A stretch of 64,000 nt of DNA from NCBI RefSeq assembly GCF_003254525.1, contig NZ_QFYS01000012.1, positions 34,664 through 98,663 of the forward strand, written 5' to 3'. Within the stretch, counting starts at the first letter, position 1, and every line of letters begins with the position of its first letter. Shown here piece by piece: positions 32,577-41,116 of the stretch. A program made the position numbers and the translations under genes. The notes below the pieces were generated by a model. It searched no databases and was not told the DNA's origin. It was given only the letters and a program-made list of their open reading frames with translations. The DNA is from Phenylobacterium kunshanense. GTDB taxonomy: Bacteria > Pseudomonadota > Alphaproteobacteria > Caulobacterales > Caulobacteraceae.

Positions 32577-33485
32577 CTAGCGGCGCGCCAGCACATAGCC
32601 GGCGCGCGGAAAATGCACGTGCGTCACGTCCAGCTCACCGCATTCGCGAGCCAGGGTGACGCGGTCTCGGGTCAGGCCCACGAGTATCCCCTCGACAGGG
32701 TCGCGGCCGTAGTCGTCGGCCTGCACCACCACCTTGTCCCCGCGCTTCAGACCCGACGGATCATCCGGGTCGCAAGCGACACCCTCGTCCGGCGTCGCCG
32801 TCAGGGCCGCCTGGAGCGCGTCGCCCGGCGCCATCGCGCTGCGGCGTCCGTGACCAATTGCGCGGAGACGTTCGATCCAACGCTGCGTCCGGCCGAAGCC
32901 GGCCAGCATGGCCTGCGCCTGGGCGGGCGCCGCTGCCCCGGTCCACCAGACATTCATCCAGGCGGCCAAATCGGCCAGGGACGGCGCGGCGCCCCCCAGG
33001 AAATCCGCAGTCGTCAAACCGTCTTCGATCCAGGCGGCGTAGGCGCGCCATTGGGCCCGCATGAACGGCGCCGCAGCCTTCATCGCCGCCACGTCGAACG
33101 GGCGGCCCGAAAGTTTCTCGCGGTCGGCGACGAACTCCTTCGGCACGGCGTCGCCGATCTCGCCGAAGATCACCGCCACGCTGGCCTGGAACCACAGCCG
33201 GTCCGCCCAGAGGTTCACCGCCCAGTCAGCCCCACGCACCACCGCCGGGTCCGGGAAGCGGCGCTCGAGCTCGGCCAGGATCACCTGGCTGTCGCAATAG
33301 ACGTCCGCCCCGATCTGCATCACCGGGATGCGGCGATAGCCGCCCGTCAGCGGGATCAGGTCCGGCTTCGGCATGATCACCGGCTGGATGACCGAGCGCC
33401 ACGCCAGCCCCTTCACGCCGAGCATCAGCCGCACCTTCTCCGAGAAGGGCGACGTATCGTAGTGGTGGAGGATGATCTCCGACAT
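32577..33485 (-). CDS. Glutathione S-transferase family protein with extra C-terminal domain
   Basis: A 302-residue protein. Residues 1-80 are a thioredoxin-like GST domain (LHHYDTSPFSEKVRLMLGVKGL, IPVMQIG, DSQVILAELE), residues ~90-215 the helical GST domain. About 70 further residues (from GLKRGDKVVVQADDYGRDPVEG to the end) look like a small beta domain not usual for GSTs. The ATG follows the ligase stop with no gap (TAG-ATG), so the genes are coupled. It may use glutathione on a CoA or aromatic intermediate; the reaction is not known. Confidence 0.85.
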   Translation of the reverse strand: MSEIILHHYDTSPFSEKVRLMLGVKGLAWRSVIQPVIMPKPDLIPLTGGYRRIPVMQIGADVYCDSQVILAELERRFPDPAVVRGADWAVNLWADRLWFQASVAVIFGEIGDAVPKEFVADREKLSGRPFDVAAMKAAAPFMRAQWRAYAAWIEDGLTTADFLGGAAPSLADLAAWMNVWWTGAAAPAQAQAMLAGFGRTQRWIERLRAIGHGRRSAMAPGDALQAALTATPDEGVACDPDDPSGLKRGDKVVVQADDYGRDPVEGILVGLTRDRVTLARECGELDVTHVHFPRAGYVLARR

Positions 33486-35330
33486 CTAGACGACCACCAC
33501 CCCTGGCCCCGGCGGATTAGCATAGATCGCGTCGACCAGCGCCTTGCGGTTCTCCAGCGTGGCGCGCTGGTTCACATAGCCCTTGTCGGTGATCTCGCCC
33601 GCGTCGATGGACGGCGGCTCCAGCATCACGGCGAAGCGGGCGATGCGCCGCGACGAGCCGCCGGAGGTCTTGTTGAAATCGGCGATCCGTTCCTTCAGCA
33701 CCTCGTTCAGCTTCGCCAGCGGGTTCTCGCCCAGGGTCGGCAGCGCCGCCGGCGACGGCCAGATCAGCGCCGAGGCGAAGGGCTTGTCCTGGCCGGCGAT
33801 CACCATGTCGAACGCATAGGGGCTGCAGGCGGCGACCAGCTCGGGCCGCAGGGTGCCGACCGAGACCCAGGTGCCGGAATCCAGCTTGAAGTCCTCGGTG
33901 ACGCGTCCGTCGAACACCAGGCCCAGTTCGGGGCGCTCGGGGTCCAGGAAGCGGCAGGCGTCGCCCAGCTTGTAGAAGCCTTCCTCGTCGAAGGCGGCGG
34001 CCGTCTTCTCGGGATCGTTGTGGTAGCCGGTCGTCACCGTCGGCCCCTTGACCCGCACCTCCAGCTTCGAGCCGTTGGGCACGAGCTTCAGGGTGATGCC
34101 CGGCAGCGGCAGGCCGATCAGGCCCACGAGCTCGGTGATCCAGTGCACCACCGTGACACCCTGGGTCTCGGTGGCGCCGTACATCGTCGTCAGCGGGATG
34201 CGATGGCCGGTCTCGGCGACCGCCAGCCGCTGAAGCCGCTCGGACACATCCGTCGACAGGGTCGCGCCGCCGTAGCCCATGCTGCGCAGGTTCTTGAAGA
34301 AGCTCTTCCGGAGCGCCGGGTCGCGCTCCATGGCCTCCACCAGCATGCCGAAGGCCACCGGCGCGGAGCCGAACACCATGGGCGAGACCTCGTAGAGGTT
34401 CTTGATGGTGGTCTCGAACTGGCCCGGGATCGGCTTGCCTTCGTCCAGGTGGAGGGTCGCCCCCGCCCACATGGCGCCGTTGAAGCTGATGTTGCCGGCC
34501 GAGATGTGGCTCCAGGGCATCCATTCCAGCGACTGCGGAACGACATCGGGGTCCGCCGGCTCGTCCCGCAGGCCTTCGGTGCCCGCGATGACGCCCGCGA
34601 ACATGCCATGCGTCTGCGGCACGCCCTTGGGCATACCGGTGGAGCCGGAGGTGAACAGATACTTGGCCACCGTCCCGTGGTTCAGCGCCTCGCGCGCGGC
34701 TTCCACGGCGGCGGTCGGCTCGGTGGCGGTGAGCTCGGACAGCGGCGTCGTACCCGCCCCCCCGTCGACCGTGATGAACCGGAGGGTCGGATCAAGGCTT
34801 TTCAGCGTCTCGAACGCCCGCGCGAACATGGCGCTGTCCTGGGCGAAAACCGCCTTGGGCCGGACGGTGGCGAAGCAGTGCTTCAGCTTGGCGTGGTCGG
34901 TGGAGATCAGGCTGTAGGCCGGACTGATCGGGGCGATCGGCACGCCGGCCGTGTAGCAGCCCAGCATCATCAGCGCGTGCTCGACCGAGTTGGCGGAAAG
35001 CACCATGACGCTGTCGGCGCCGGTGAGGCCCTGGTCGAGCAGCCACTGCGCGATGCCGTCCGCCGCCCGCTTGGCCTCGCCGTAGGTGACCCCGCGCCAG
35101 GGCCCGTGACCGGGTTCACGCTGCAGGATGTAAGGCCGGTCGGGATGCTCGGCGGCGCGCTCGGCCAGGAGGTGCGCGATCGACCGTGGCCCATCCGCCG
35201 GCGGATGGTTGGATCGGACGTAGTAGGTCCCGTCCGGCGTCTTCTCGACGGAAAGGTCGGGGGCCTTCTGCGGCAGGGGCTTGAACGGCGCCAGCGTCGG
35301 GGCGGCCGCCTGGTCGTCGGCGGGGCTCAT
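33486..35330 (-). CDS. Feruloyl-CoA synthetase-like AMP-dependent acid-CoA ligase
   Basis: A 614-residue ANL-family ligase. The ATP loop YLFTSGSTGMPKGVPQTHG, MPWSH, the adenine motif TMYGATETQG and KLGDACRFLDPE are visible, in the arrangement of feruloyl-CoA synthetases, which activate hydroxycinnamates. The family's C-terminal catalytic Lys region is replaced by SIDAGEITDKGYVNQRA, which suits this subfamily. Next genes on the strand are a GST and a crotonase, so it probably makes a CoA ester that the crotonase attacks. A different aryl or fatty acid substrate is possible. Confidence 0.87.
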   Translation of the reverse strand: MSPADDQAAAPTLAPFKPLPQKAPDLSVEKTPDGTYYVRSNHPPADGPRSIAHLLAERAAEHPDRPYILQREPGHGPWRGVTYGEAKRAADGIAQWLLDQGLTGADSVMVLSANSVEHALMMLGCYTAGVPIAPISPAYSLISTDHAKLKHCFATVRPKAVFAQDSAMFARAFETLKSLDPTLRFITVDGGAGTTPLSELTATEPTAAVEAAREALNHGTVAKYLFTSGSTGMPKGVPQTHGMFAGVIAGTEGLRDEPADPDVVPQSLEWMPWSHISAGNISFNGAMWAGATLHLDEGKPIPGQFETTIKNLYEVSPMVFGSAPVAFGMLVEAMERDPALRKSFFKNLRSMGYGGATLSTDVSERLQRLAVAETGHRIPLTTMYGATETQGVTVVHWITELVGLIGLPLPGITLKLVPNGSKLEVRVKGPTVTTGYHNDPEKTAAAFDEEGFYKLGDACRFLDPERPELGLVFDGRVTEDFKLDSGTWVSVGTLRPELVAACSPYAFDMVIAGQDKPFASALIWPSPAALPTLGENPLAKLNEVLKERIADFNKTSGGSSRRIARFAVMLEPPSIDAGEITDKGYVNQRATLENRKALVDAIYANPPGPGVVVV

Positions 35331-35372
35331 GGCCGGTTTCCTCGTATCGTTGTCCGGCCGGAGCCTACGCCA

Positions 35373-35387
35373 GCGGCCGGGGGCCGC
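35373..35387 (-). other. Hairpin between GST and ligase genes
   Basis: GCGGCC-GGG-GGCCGC, a 6-bp perfect stem with a 3-base loop, sits in the 99-bp gap separating the upstream four-gene group from the ligase. No T-run follows, so it is at most a pause or processing site. Confidence 0.3.
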
Positions 35388-35429
35388 AACGGGGACGCCA
35401 CGTCAAGGTCGGGCGGATTTCCGCGCCAC

Positions 35430-36224
35430 TCAGCCGAAGTCGGGCGCGAAGCGGATGTTGTCGCGCTCCAGCCCCTTCAGGACCACCTCGACGCCGCCCG
35501 ACTTGATCATCCATTCCAGCCGGTGGTCGCGGTACTCGCGCTTGAACAGCCCCTTCTCCACGAGTTCGGCGACGTTGGTCATCACGGGGCCTCCCGCATT
35601 GAGCGCGGCGATGTCGGCGACACATGCCGCTACCGAGGGACGTTCGTTCGCCCGGGCGAGCCAGGCCGCCAGCTTCGAGCCGGCCGGCGGCGGGTGTCCG
35701 TGTCCCACCGAACCGTTGAGGTAAGGGACGACGCTGAGGTCGCCCCAGCCGAACGTCTCGCCGTTGAACCAAGTCCGGTCGCCGAGCTGGCGTTCCAGCC
35801 AGGCGTAGAAGCCCGCGGTCTGACGGCGCGCCGCCGCCGTCAGCGCCTCGGCGGAGGCGCCCTCGGCCCTTCGGAACCAGCGGATCTCGGACAGGCCCCA
35901 GTTGATGGCCTCGAAGTGGGTGTCCATCACCTCTTCGAGCATCCGGACCCGCGCCCGCTCCGCGGGGCTGGTGGGACGCATCGGCGGGGTCGGGTAGGCG
36001 TCGTCGAGGTACTCCAGGATGATCGTGGAATCGAAGACGCGAACGTCGCCGTCCAGGATGGCCGGCACCTCGGCCCGCGGATTGGCCTCAACGAACGCGC
36101 CGGCCGCGCCGCCGGCCCCCAGCCCGCCCGGGAGCACGGCCTCGAACGCCAGGCCCTTCTCGATCAGGCTGATCTTGACCTTCTGCGCGTAGGGCGAGAG
36201 CGGGTGGTCGAAGAGCGTGATCAC
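35430..36224 (-). CDS. Glutathione S-transferase family protein
   Basis: A 264-residue GST: N-terminal thioredoxin-like domain (LFDHPLSPYAQKVKISLIEKGL, EVPAILDG, DSTIILEYLDD) and helical C-terminal domain (GDRTWFNGETFGWGDLSVVPYL). About 50 residues beyond the normal end (from VEKGLFKREYRDHRLEWMIKSG) extend it. It overlaps the preceding GST by ATGA, so the two are made together and might heterodimerise or catalyse successive steps. Substrate unknown. Confidence 0.88.
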   Translation of the reverse strand: MITLFDHPLSPYAQKVKISLIEKGLAFEAVLPGGLGAGGAAGAFVEANPRAEVPAILDGDVRVFDSTIILEYLDDAYPTPPMRPTSPAERARVRMLEEVMDTHFEAINWGLSEIRWFRRAEGASAEALTAAARRQTAGFYAWLERQLGDRTWFNGETFGWGDLSVVPYLNGSVGHGHPPPAGSKLAAWLARANERPSVAACVADIAALNAGGPVMTNVAELVEKGLFKREYRDHRLEWMIKSGGVEVVLKGLERDNIRFAPDFG

Positions 36225-36859
36225 GACGACAGCGCCTCATCGAGTTCGATCTTCTGGGCCTTCTTGGCGGCCTTGAAGCCGGGCCGCTCGCGCAGCCGTT
36301 CCCAGTACGCGGCGATGGCAGGCGAGAAGTCCGCGTCCAGCTTTAGGGTCCGCGCGAGCAGCAGGGCGTAACCCACTGAAATATCGGCGCCCGTGAAGCG
36401 ACCGGCGCAGAGCCATTCCCGGCCGTCCGCAAGCGCGCGGTCCACCTGCCGGAGGCGGGAGAGGAACCATTTCGCGTAGTCGTCGGCGACCACCTCGGCC
36501 TTGCCCGGCTCGAACCTGCGGTAGCGGAGCACCAGGGTCTGCGGGAAGGTCAGCGTCGCCTCGCCGAAGTGCAGCCAGTTCAGCCAGGCGCCGTAGTCGG
36601 CCTCGTCGACGGCCACCGCCAGATCGCTGGGGCCGTAGCGCGTGGCCAGGTACTGCACGATGGCGGCGCTCTCGGTCATGAAGGTCTCCCCGTCGCGCAT
36701 CGCGGGGATGGTGCCGAGCGGATTGACCTCCAGGTAGGCCGGCTCACGGACGCGCGGCGGGAACGGCAGCAGGTGAAGCCTGTACTCTAGCCCCAGCTCC
36801 TCCAGCGCCCACAGCGGCCGGAACGAACGCGCGTCAGGACAGTGCCAGAGCTCGATCAC
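36221..36859 (-). CDS. Glutathione S-transferase family protein
   Basis: A 212-residue GST of standard length. It has the thioredoxin-like domain (LWHCPDARSFRPLWALEELGL, GTIPAMRDG, TESAAIVQYL) and a helical domain with FTGADISVGYALLLA, the conserved N-capping box. A Cys or Ser near residues 6-11 may contact glutathione. It lies 2 bp after the crotonase gene and overlaps the next GST by 4 bp. Confidence 0.9.
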   Translation of the reverse strand: MIELWHCPDARSFRPLWALEELGLEYRLHLLPFPPRVREPAYLEVNPLGTIPAMRDGETFMTESAAIVQYLATRYGPSDLAVAVDEADYGAWLNWLHFGEATLTFPQTLVLRYRRFEPGKAEVVADDYAKWFLSRLRQVDRALADGREWLCAGRFTGADISVGYALLLARTLKLDADFSPAIAAYWERLRERPGFKAAKKAQKIELDEALSS

Positions 36860-36861
36860 GT

Positions 36862-37662
36862 TCAGCCCTCCCGGCGCGTGTACTGAGGCCGGCGCTTCTC
36901 CAGGAACGCCCGGACGCCCTCGCCGAAGTCGCCGTCCGAGCTGGCCAGGATCTGGTTGCGATCCTCCATGGCGATCGCCGCTTCCAGCCCCTGCGCGTCG
37001 ATGGCGTGGTTCAGCGCCTCCTTGGTGAGACGCAGGCCAAGAGGCGTTGCATGCAGCATGTCGTCGACGAAGCCCTGAGCCTCGGCTTCGAGCTGCTCCT
37101 GGGGCACGACGCGGCTGACCAGGCCGAGCTGGTAGGCCCGCTCGGCGTCGATGAACCGGCCTGTCAGCATGTACTCCGCGGCCACGGACGAGCCGACCAT
37201 CCGCGGCAGGAAGTAGCTGACCCCGATGTCGCAGGCCGAGAGACCAATGCGGATGAAGGCGGCGTTCATGCGCAGGTTCGGCGTGGCGATCCGCACGTCC
37301 GAGGCCAGGGCCAGGGCGAAACCGCCGCCCGCCGCCGCGCCGTTCACGCAGGCGATGATCGGCTGCGGGCAGCGCCGCATGGCGATGACGATCTCGCTGA
37401 TCTCGCGCTGCCGGGTGAGCCCGGCGCCGATGGAGCGCTGGGAGCCGCCCGGATCGTTGCTCTCCTTCAGGTCGAGCCCGGCGCAGAACGCCTTGCCCGC
37501 GCCCTGCAACACCACCACCCGAACGTCCCGCCGCCAGTAGAGATCGACGAAGAACTCGCGCAGCTCGGTCACCAGGTTGCGCGACAGGGCGTTCAGCCGG
37601 TCGGGCCGGTTCATGGTCGCCCAGATGACGTCGCCGTCCTGCCGAAGTTCCAGATCAGCCAT
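36862..37662 (-). CDS. Crotonase/enoyl-CoA hydratase family protein
   Basis: A 266-residue crotonase. The oxyanion-hole motifs KAFCAGLDLK and NGAAAGGGFALALASD are normal, but the two Glu positions of classical hydratases read Ala and Phe, while an Asp (LSACDIG) sits where dienoyl-CoA isomerases have their catalytic Asp. It is therefore unlikely to be a simple hydratase; isomerase or hydrolase chemistry is more probable. The ATG at 37662 is preferred (MADLELRQDGDVIWATMNRP); it lies 2 bases after the hydrolase stop. Confidence 0.85.
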   Translation of the reverse strand: MADLELRQDGDVIWATMNRPDRLNALSRNLVTELREFFVDLYWRRDVRVVVLQGAGKAFCAGLDLKESNDPGGSQRSIGAGLTRQREISEIVIAMRRCPQPIIACVNGAAAGGGFALALASDVRIATPNLRMNAAFIRIGLSACDIGVSYFLPRMVGSSVAAEYMLTGRFIDAERAYQLGLVSRVVPQEQLEAEAQGFVDDMLHATPLGLRLTKEALNHAIDAQGLEAAIAMEDRNQILASSDGDFGEGVRAFLEKRRPQYTRREG

Positions 37663-37664
37663 GG

Positions 37665-38630
37665 TCAGAGCCCTTTCAGCCAGTCGAGCAGGATCGCGGT
37701 GGTCTCGGCCGGCCGCTCCTGCTGGGTCCAATGTCCGCAGCCCGGGAGCACGTGCGCGCCGCGCAGGTCGGTCGCGTGCTGGCGCATCAGGGCGGACGGG
37801 TCGGGAATGCGGCCGAAGCCGTTGAACGCGGGATCGCGGTCGCCGCCGATCAGCAGGGTCGGCATCTCGAGCTTGCGATCCTTGAAGGCCTGCAGCCATT
37901 CGAAGTCGCGCTCGTGGTTCCGGTAGCGGCTGATGGGCCCGAAGAAGCCCGAGCTCTCGAACTCGGCGACGTAGTAGTCGAGGTCCTCCGGGGTCAGCCA
38001 GGCCGGGAACGGGTCGGGATCCACCATCCCTTCGAGCAGGCTCGCGCCGTGCTTCTTCAGCGGCCAGGTGCCGGGTGGGGCGTCGCCGCAGATGCCGTAG
38101 TAGAACTTGCGCAGGAAGTCGCGGACGTCGGCTTCCGCCTCGGCCTCGGGCGGCCCCACGTCCTGGAACCAGGCCTGGTAGAAGAAGATGCCCTTGCTGG
38201 TGAAGGCCTCGGCGAAGATCTCCGTGAACGGCCGGGCCGGGACGCCGGTATAGGGCACCGACAGGCCGGCGACCGCACTGATCGCCTCGGGCCGGCTGAG
38301 GGCGGTGTTCCAGACGATGGGCGCGCCCCAGTCGTGGCCGATCAGGATCGCCGGCGCGTCGGGCTGCAGCGCCTTGGCGACGCCCGCCACGTCGCCGGTG
38401 AGCTGCTCCATCGAGTAGGCGTCGACGCTCTTCGGCTTGTCCGAGCCGCCGTACCCGCGCACGTCCATCGCCGCGGCGGTGAACCCCGCCTCGGCGATCG
38501 GCCCGATCTGGTGGCGCCAGGAGTACCAGCTCTCGGGAAAGCCATGGACCATCAGGACCAGCGGCCCCTCACCCTCCACAGCCACCCGGATCTTCGCGTT
38601 CCCCGCGTCGACCGTGCGGAATTCCGGCAT
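37665..38630 (-). CDS. Alpha/beta hydrolase, epoxide hydrolase-like
   Basis: A 321-residue hydrolase with HGFPESWYSWRHQI (residue 29 on; oxyanion region), nucleophile D100 in GHDWGAPIVW and the C-terminal catalytic His in GCGHWTQQE. An Asp nucleophile with the HGxP motif is typical of epoxide hydrolases, and a cap domain (~140-235) supplies tyrosines (FFYQAWFQ). First gene of a seven-gene minus-strand run. It would open an epoxide made from an unsaturated or aromatic substrate; fluoroacetate-type dehalogenation is a less likely alternative. Confidence 0.88.
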   Translation of the reverse strand: MPEFRTVDAGNAKIRVAVEGEGPLVLMVHGFPESWYSWRHQIGPIAEAGFTAAAMDVRGYGGSDKPKSVDAYSMEQLTGDVAGVAKALQPDAPAILIGHDWGAPIVWNTALSRPEAISAVAGLSVPYTGVPARPFTEIFAEAFTSKGIFFYQAWFQDVGPPEAEAEADVRDFLRKFYYGICGDAPPGTWPLKKHGASLLEGMVDPDPFPAWLTPEDLDYYVAEFESSGFFGPISRYRNHERDFEWLQAFKDRKLEMPTLLIGGDRDPAFNGFGRIPDPSALMRQHATDLRGAHVLPGCGHWTQQERPAETTAILLDWLKGL

Positions 38631-38748
38631 TGTTCGTCCTCCCGGCCGGCATGCTTCGTCCGCTGTCCCTGCGCTGGCAAGACTGCCCTGGCGTCACGGT
38701 TGACCGCTTTTCCCGCCGTGCCAGCATCGGGCAAAGGGAGGAGCGCCC

Positions 38749-39561
38749 ATGGTCTCGCTGACCGAGAAGAGCGCCGGGTTCGAACATGTCCTCTGCACGC
38801 TGGAGGCCCATGTCGCGACGGTGATGCTGAATCGTCCCGAGCGGCGTAACGCGCTGAACTACCAGGCCTATGACGAGCTGGAGCAGGCGCTGCGCCTCTG
38901 CGCGGCCGATGACGAGGTGCGCTGCGTGATCGTCACGGGCGCCGATCCCGCCTTCTGCTCCGGCGACGACGTGGGCGAGATCATGGCCGGGCCGAAGCCG
39001 GTGTCGAAGCGCACCCTGCCGGTGACCTATCAGGCGACGCCCGCCGCCATCGCGGCGCTGGAGTGCGACAAGCCGGTGATCGCCGCCATCAACGGCGCGG
39101 CGGTCGGCTGGGGCATGGAGCTGGCCCTGTTCGCCGACATCCGGATCGCGTCGGAGAAGGCCAAGTTCGGCGAGCTGTTCGTCAAGCGCGGCCTCGTCTG
39201 CGACGTAGGTGGGTTCTACCGCCTGCCCGCCGTGGTCGGTCCGGCGAAGGCCGCCGAGCTGCTGTTCACCGGCGATGTCTTCGACGCCGCCGAGGCGCTG
39301 CGGATCGGCCTCGTCACGAAGGTGACGCCGCACGGCGAACTGATGGCTGCGGCGCGGGAGCTCGCCGGGCGGATCGCCGCCAACCCGCCGCTGGCCGTGC
39401 GCCACCTGAAGGCCGGCCTCTCCCGCTTCGCCTATGGCGATCCGCGCGAGATCGGCGCCTGGGCGATCGAGAAGATCCGCCTGCTGATGCAGACCGAAGA
39501 CCACAAGGAGGGCGTCGCCAGCTTCCTGGAAAAGCGCGAGCCCGTGTTCCAGGGACGATAG
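38749..39561 (+). CDS. Crotonase/enoyl-CoA hydratase family protein
   Basis: A 270-residue crotonase. DPAFCSGDDVGE and NGAAVGWGMELALFAD supply the oxyanion hole and the first catalytic Glu; the second Glu position is Phe, with Asp in LVCDVGG as in dienoyl-CoA isomerases. It begins a plus-strand pair with an SDR, divergent (118 bp) from the epoxide-hydrolase group, which suggests a shared pathway and regulatory region. Confidence 0.87.
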   Translation: MVSLTEKSAGFEHVLCTLEAHVATVMLNRPERRNALNYQAYDELEQALRLCAADDEVRCVIVTGADPAFCSGDDVGEIMAGPKPVSKRTLPVTYQATPAAIAALECDKPVIAAINGAAVGWGMELALFADIRIASEKAKFGELFVKRGLVCDVGGFYRLPAVVGPAKAAELLFTGDVFDAAEALRIGLVTKVTPHGELMAAARELAGRIAANPPLAVRHLKAGLSRFAYGDPREIGAWAIEKIRLLMQTEDHKEGVASFLEKREPVFQGR

Positions 39562-39566
39562 ACGAC

Positions 39567-40331
39567 ATGAGCAGCCGATCCGTCGCGGGCGCCGTCGCGC
39601 TCATCACCGGAGCCGCCTCGGGCATGGGCAAGGCCACTGCGGAGGTCTTCGCGGCCGAGGGCGCGCATGTGGCCGTCACCGACCTCTCGGCCGAGACCTC
39701 CGAGCCGGTGGTGGCCGCCATCCGCGCCGCAGGCGGCAGCGCCGAGGCCTGGCCGCTGGATGTCTCCGACCCGTCCGCCATCGAGGCGGTCGTGGCGGCG
39801 GTCGCCCAGCGGTTCGGCCGGCTGGACATCGTGGTCAACAACGCGGGCATCTCGGCCTTCTGCCCGATCGATCATCCCGAGTACGACACGGTGTGGACGC
39901 GCGCGCTGGGCGTCCTTCTGACCTCGCATCAGCGGATCATCCGCGCCGCCCTGCCCCATCTGCGCAAGTCGGACCATCCGCGGATCGTCAACATCGCCTC
40001 GACCGAGGCCCTGGGCGCGACCAGCCGCGACAGCCCCTACTCCGCCGCCAAAGCCGGCGTGACGGGCCTGACCCGCGCCCTCGCCGTCGAACTGGGTCCG
40101 GAAGGGATCACGGTCAACTGCATCTGCCCTGGACCGATCCTGACCGGCATGACGGCGAACGTGCCAGACGACGACAAGCAGACCTACGCCCGGCGTCGCA
40201 CGGCCCTGCGCCGCTACGGCCGTCCGGAAGAGGTGGCGCACATGACCCTCAGCCTGTGCCTGCCGGCCGCGTCCTACATCACCGGCGTGACGATCCCCGT
40301 CGACGGCGGCCTGATGGCCCGCAACGCCTGA
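39567..40331 (+). CDS. Short-chain dehydrogenase/reductase (SDR)
   Basis: A 254-residue classical SDR: TGAASGMG, NNAGISAF, catalytic Ser (IASTEA region) and YSAAK, then the C-terminal CPGPILTGM and GVTIPVDGGL. The ATG at 39567 lies 5 bases after the crotonase stop, so both form an operon. A hydroxyacyl or cyclic alcohol dehydrogenase role after hydration would fit a beta-oxidation-like sequence, by inference. Confidence 0.92.
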   Translation: MSSRSVAGAVALITGAASGMGKATAEVFAAEGAHVAVTDLSAETSEPVVAAIRAAGGSAEAWPLDVSDPSAIEAVVAAVAQRFGRLDIVVNNAGISAFCPIDHPEYDTVWTRALGVLLTSHQRIIRAALPHLRKSDHPRIVNIASTEALGATSRDSPYSAAKAGVTGLTRALAVELGPEGITVNCICPGPILTGMTANVPDDDKQTYARRRTALRRYGRPEEVAHMTLSLCLPAASYITGVTIPVDGGLMARNA

Positions 40332-40468
40332 GCCCTCGCAACGCGCCGCAACCCGGCGCATGTCGCCGCGCCTAGCGCGGCGCGGGCGAGACCGCATGAT
40401 GTCCGGGACGTCGGGCGCAAGGGGTGCTGCGTTCGGCGTCGCCACGGGGACCTGCGGGAGATCATCAC

Positions 40469-41110
40469 ATGTGGAGCTGGAACAAGGCCCTTGCCGGGCT
40501 GACGGGGGCGCTTGCGCTGGGACTGGCGGCGCCTGGCGCGGCGGCCGCGAGCACGGTGATCGACTTCGAGTCGTTTCTCGCCTCGACCACCGCCTATTCC
40601 ACCCAGGGCGTGACGTTCACGTCCGGGGTCGGCGGCCTGGTGAACCCGGTGAACGGACCGAACGGCAGCCGGAACATCATCGGCGCCTATGTCGAGGATC
40701 CAAACGACCCGGACATCGGCGTCTTCGACCCGCTCCGGGCGGACTTCGACGCTCTTGTGGGGAATGTCAGCGTCGACCTCGGCGACTGGCCCAGCCGGGA
40801 GTACGGCGACGAGGACCTCCTGTTCCTCGAAGCCTTCGACGCGGGCGACGTATCGCTCGGGCGCGTCGAGCTCCTCATCGGGCCACTGGAGAGCGAGTTC
40901 AAGACGCTCGCGATCACCGCCGCGGGCATCAAGTACGTGACGTTCGGATCGGTCGGCGACGGCGGCTCCAGCGTCTATGCCGACAACTTCACTTTCGGCG
41001 CGGCCGTACCGGAACCGTCGGCATGGGCCCTGATGATCCTCGGCTTTGGCGGGCTGGGCGCGGCCATGCGCCGGCGCCGGCCCGCGCCAATCGAGATCCT
41101 GAAGGGGTGA
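40469..41110 (+). CDS. PEPxxWA-CTERM sorting domain protein
   Basis: A 213-residue exported protein: signal peptide (WNKALAGLTGALALGLAAPGAAAA), a beta-rich central part starting VIDFESFLAST, and a C-terminal sorting signal VPEPSAWALMILGFGGLG followed by RRRR. Such proteins are cut and delivered by an exosortase, often with exopolysaccharide. The ATG at 40469 has GCGGGAG upstream. No exosortase gene is seen in the window. Function of the mature domain unknown. Confidence 0.85.
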   Translation: MWSWNKALAGLTGALALGLAAPGAAAASTVIDFESFLASTTAYSTQGVTFTSGVGGLVNPVNGPNGSRNIIGAYVEDPNDPDIGVFDPLRADFDALVGNVSVDLGDWPSREYGDEDLLFLEAFDAGDVSLGRVELLIGPLESEFKTLAITAAGIKYVTFGSVGDGGSSVYADNFTFGAAVPEPSAWALMILGFGGLGAAMRRRRPAPIEILKG

Positions 41111-41116
41111 CAGCGG

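Noticed and set aside
32613..36371. A 1252-codon open frame on the plus strand
   Set aside because: It lies entirely antisense to the GST, CoA ligase and two GST genes, has no domain, and is rich in Arg/His/Gly/Gln as expected for the antisense of GC-rich codons.
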